Positions 13,271-13,861 of a stretch of 13,861 nucleotides of DNA are shown piece after piece (position 1 is the first letter of the stretch; the number at the start of each line of letters is the position of its first letter). Under the pieces are notes generated by a model that saw only the letters and a program-made list of their open reading frames with translations, had not been told where the DNA came from and did not search any database. Both the position numbers and the translations under genes were made by a program. The DNA comes from Chloroflexota bacterium (GTDB lineage: Bacteria > Chloroflexota > Limnocylindria > Limnocylindrales > CSP1-4). The DNA lies in NCBI GenBank assembly GCA_021815005.1, contig JAKAHL010000023.1, positions 1 to 13,861 of the forward strand, in the 5' to 3' direction.

Positions 13271-13861
13271 GCGCGGGCGGCGCCCCCGACGCCCCCGGCG
13301 CGCCCGGGCTCGCCCCGACCTGGTCGAGCAGCGACAAGGACGCCATCGGGACGTCGCACTACTCGAGCCGCGTCTGGTTCACGGTGGGGCGCGGGATCCT
13401 GAACGAGGTGTACTGGCCCCACGTGGACCGGCCGCAGGTTCGGGACCTGGGCTTCATCGTCGCCGACGGCGCGGGATTCTGGAGCGAGGTCAAGCGCGAC
13501 GCGGCGCACGACGTGCGCCACGCCGAGGGCGGCGCGCCCGCGATCACGGCGGTGCACCGCCACCCGGCCTACCGGCTCACGCTGCGCATCTGCGCCGACG
13601 ACCACGCCGACGTGGTCCGGATGGAGGCCCGGCTCGAGGACCTCCGCGGCGGCGGCCCCGGGCCGGCGGACCGCCCGCTGCGGCTCTACCCGCTCCTCGC
13701 GCCGCACCTGGGGTTCACCGGCCTCCAGGGCCGTGCGTGGGCCGGGGCCTACAAGGGCCGCCCCATGCTCTTCGCACAGGACGGTCCGTGGTCCCTGGCG
13801 CTGGCGTCGGACCCGAGCCCGCTTCGCCAAGGCGTCGGGTACGTCGGCGTGTCGGACGGCT
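13267..13861 (+). CDS. GH15 glucoamylase, N-terminal part (runs off window)
   Basis: The 198 visible codons from a GTG that overlaps the zwf stop match the N-terminal beta-sandwich domain of bacterial GH15 glucoamylases/glucodextranases. [48 protein letters not shown] is the diagnostic opening, followed by [16 protein letters not shown] and [12 protein letters not shown]. These enzymes release glucose from the non-reducing ends of alpha-glucans. The catalytic (alpha/alpha)6 domain and its glutamates lie beyond the window. There is no signal peptide (the N-terminus is Gly/Ala/Pro-rich), so the enzyme is probably cytoplasmic and may act on glycogen or imported maltodextrin. Coupling with zwf suggests glucose release feeding into G6P oxidation. 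Confidence 0.9.
   Translation, partial: MSAGGAPDAPGAPGLAPTWSSSDKDAIGTSHYSSRVWFTVGRGILNEVYWPHVDRPQVRDLGFIVADGAGFWSEVKRDAAHDVRHAEGGAPAITAVHRHPAYRLTLRICADDHADVVRMEARLEDLRGGGPGPADRPLRLYPLLAPHLGFTGLQGRAWAGAYKGRPMLFAQDGPWSLALASDPSPLRQGVGYVGVSDG

Noticed and set aside
13099..13830. 243-codon minus-strand frame at the window end
   Set aside because: It is antisense to zwf and the GH15 gene, both of which have diagnostic motifs.
1..13861. CRISPR array, insertion sequence or integrase
   Set aside because: No regularly spaced repeats, and no transposase or recombinase motifs, were found on either strand.

Overview
This is a very GC-rich bacterial chromosomal segment with GTG starts, GTGA/ATGA overlaps between neighbouring genes and almost no intergenic space. 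The genes (ETF with an acyl-CoA dehydrogenase, NrdR next to a mycobacterial-type dCTP deaminase, group II truncated haemoglobin, CcdA-like protein, GH15 glucoamylase, CCA-encoding tRNA) fit an Actinomycetota- or Chloroflexota-like free-living aerobe. The taxonomy is an inference; no rRNA or other phylogenetic marker is present.

Layout. 1-3020 (+): the 3' part of an acyl-CoA dehydrogenase, then etfB and etfA, a fatty/branched-chain acyl oxidation unit passing electrons to the quinone pool. 3063-3683 (+): an unrecognised membrane-anchored protein with a charged helical region. 3688-5696 (+): nrdR, dcd and a metallo-beta-lactamase-fold hydrolase packed as an operon. A pair of palindromes with the size and spacing of NrdR boxes lies before nrdR, which suggests autoregulation of a deoxynucleotide-metabolism operon. 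5772-6883 (-): a CcdA-like membrane thiol-disulfide protein and a glutaredoxin-like protein, divergent from a group II truncated haemoglobin at 6947-7351 (+). The 63-base divergent region carries two mirror-image TAGAAT -10 elements, each exactly 6 nt from a start codon, which is the geometry of leaderless promoters.

7408-7483 is tRNA-Arg(CCT). The last 18 bases of this tRNA recur as an exact direct repeat at 8342-8359, and the 858 bases between the copies hold only a MntA-HepT (MNT/HEPN) toxin-antitoxin pair. This looks like a minimal integrated islet at a tRNA 3' end with no integrase, and it is the most interesting feature of the window. 8414-9502 (-) is a NiCoT-family nickel/cobalt permease, divergent from a Fur-family regulator (9642-10088, +) with a perfect 19-bp palindrome overlapping its likely -10. 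A nickel-responsive (Nur-like) role is a reasonable hypothesis.

10200-11484 (-) holds a PanB-superfamily protein that has lost the canonical PanB metal ligands, followed by a short-chain dehydrogenase cut off after about 95 residues against the 3' end of the Fur-family gene. 11867-13861 (+) is zwf followed by the N-terminal part of a GH15 glucoamylase, a sugar-catabolic pair overlapping by 4 nt.
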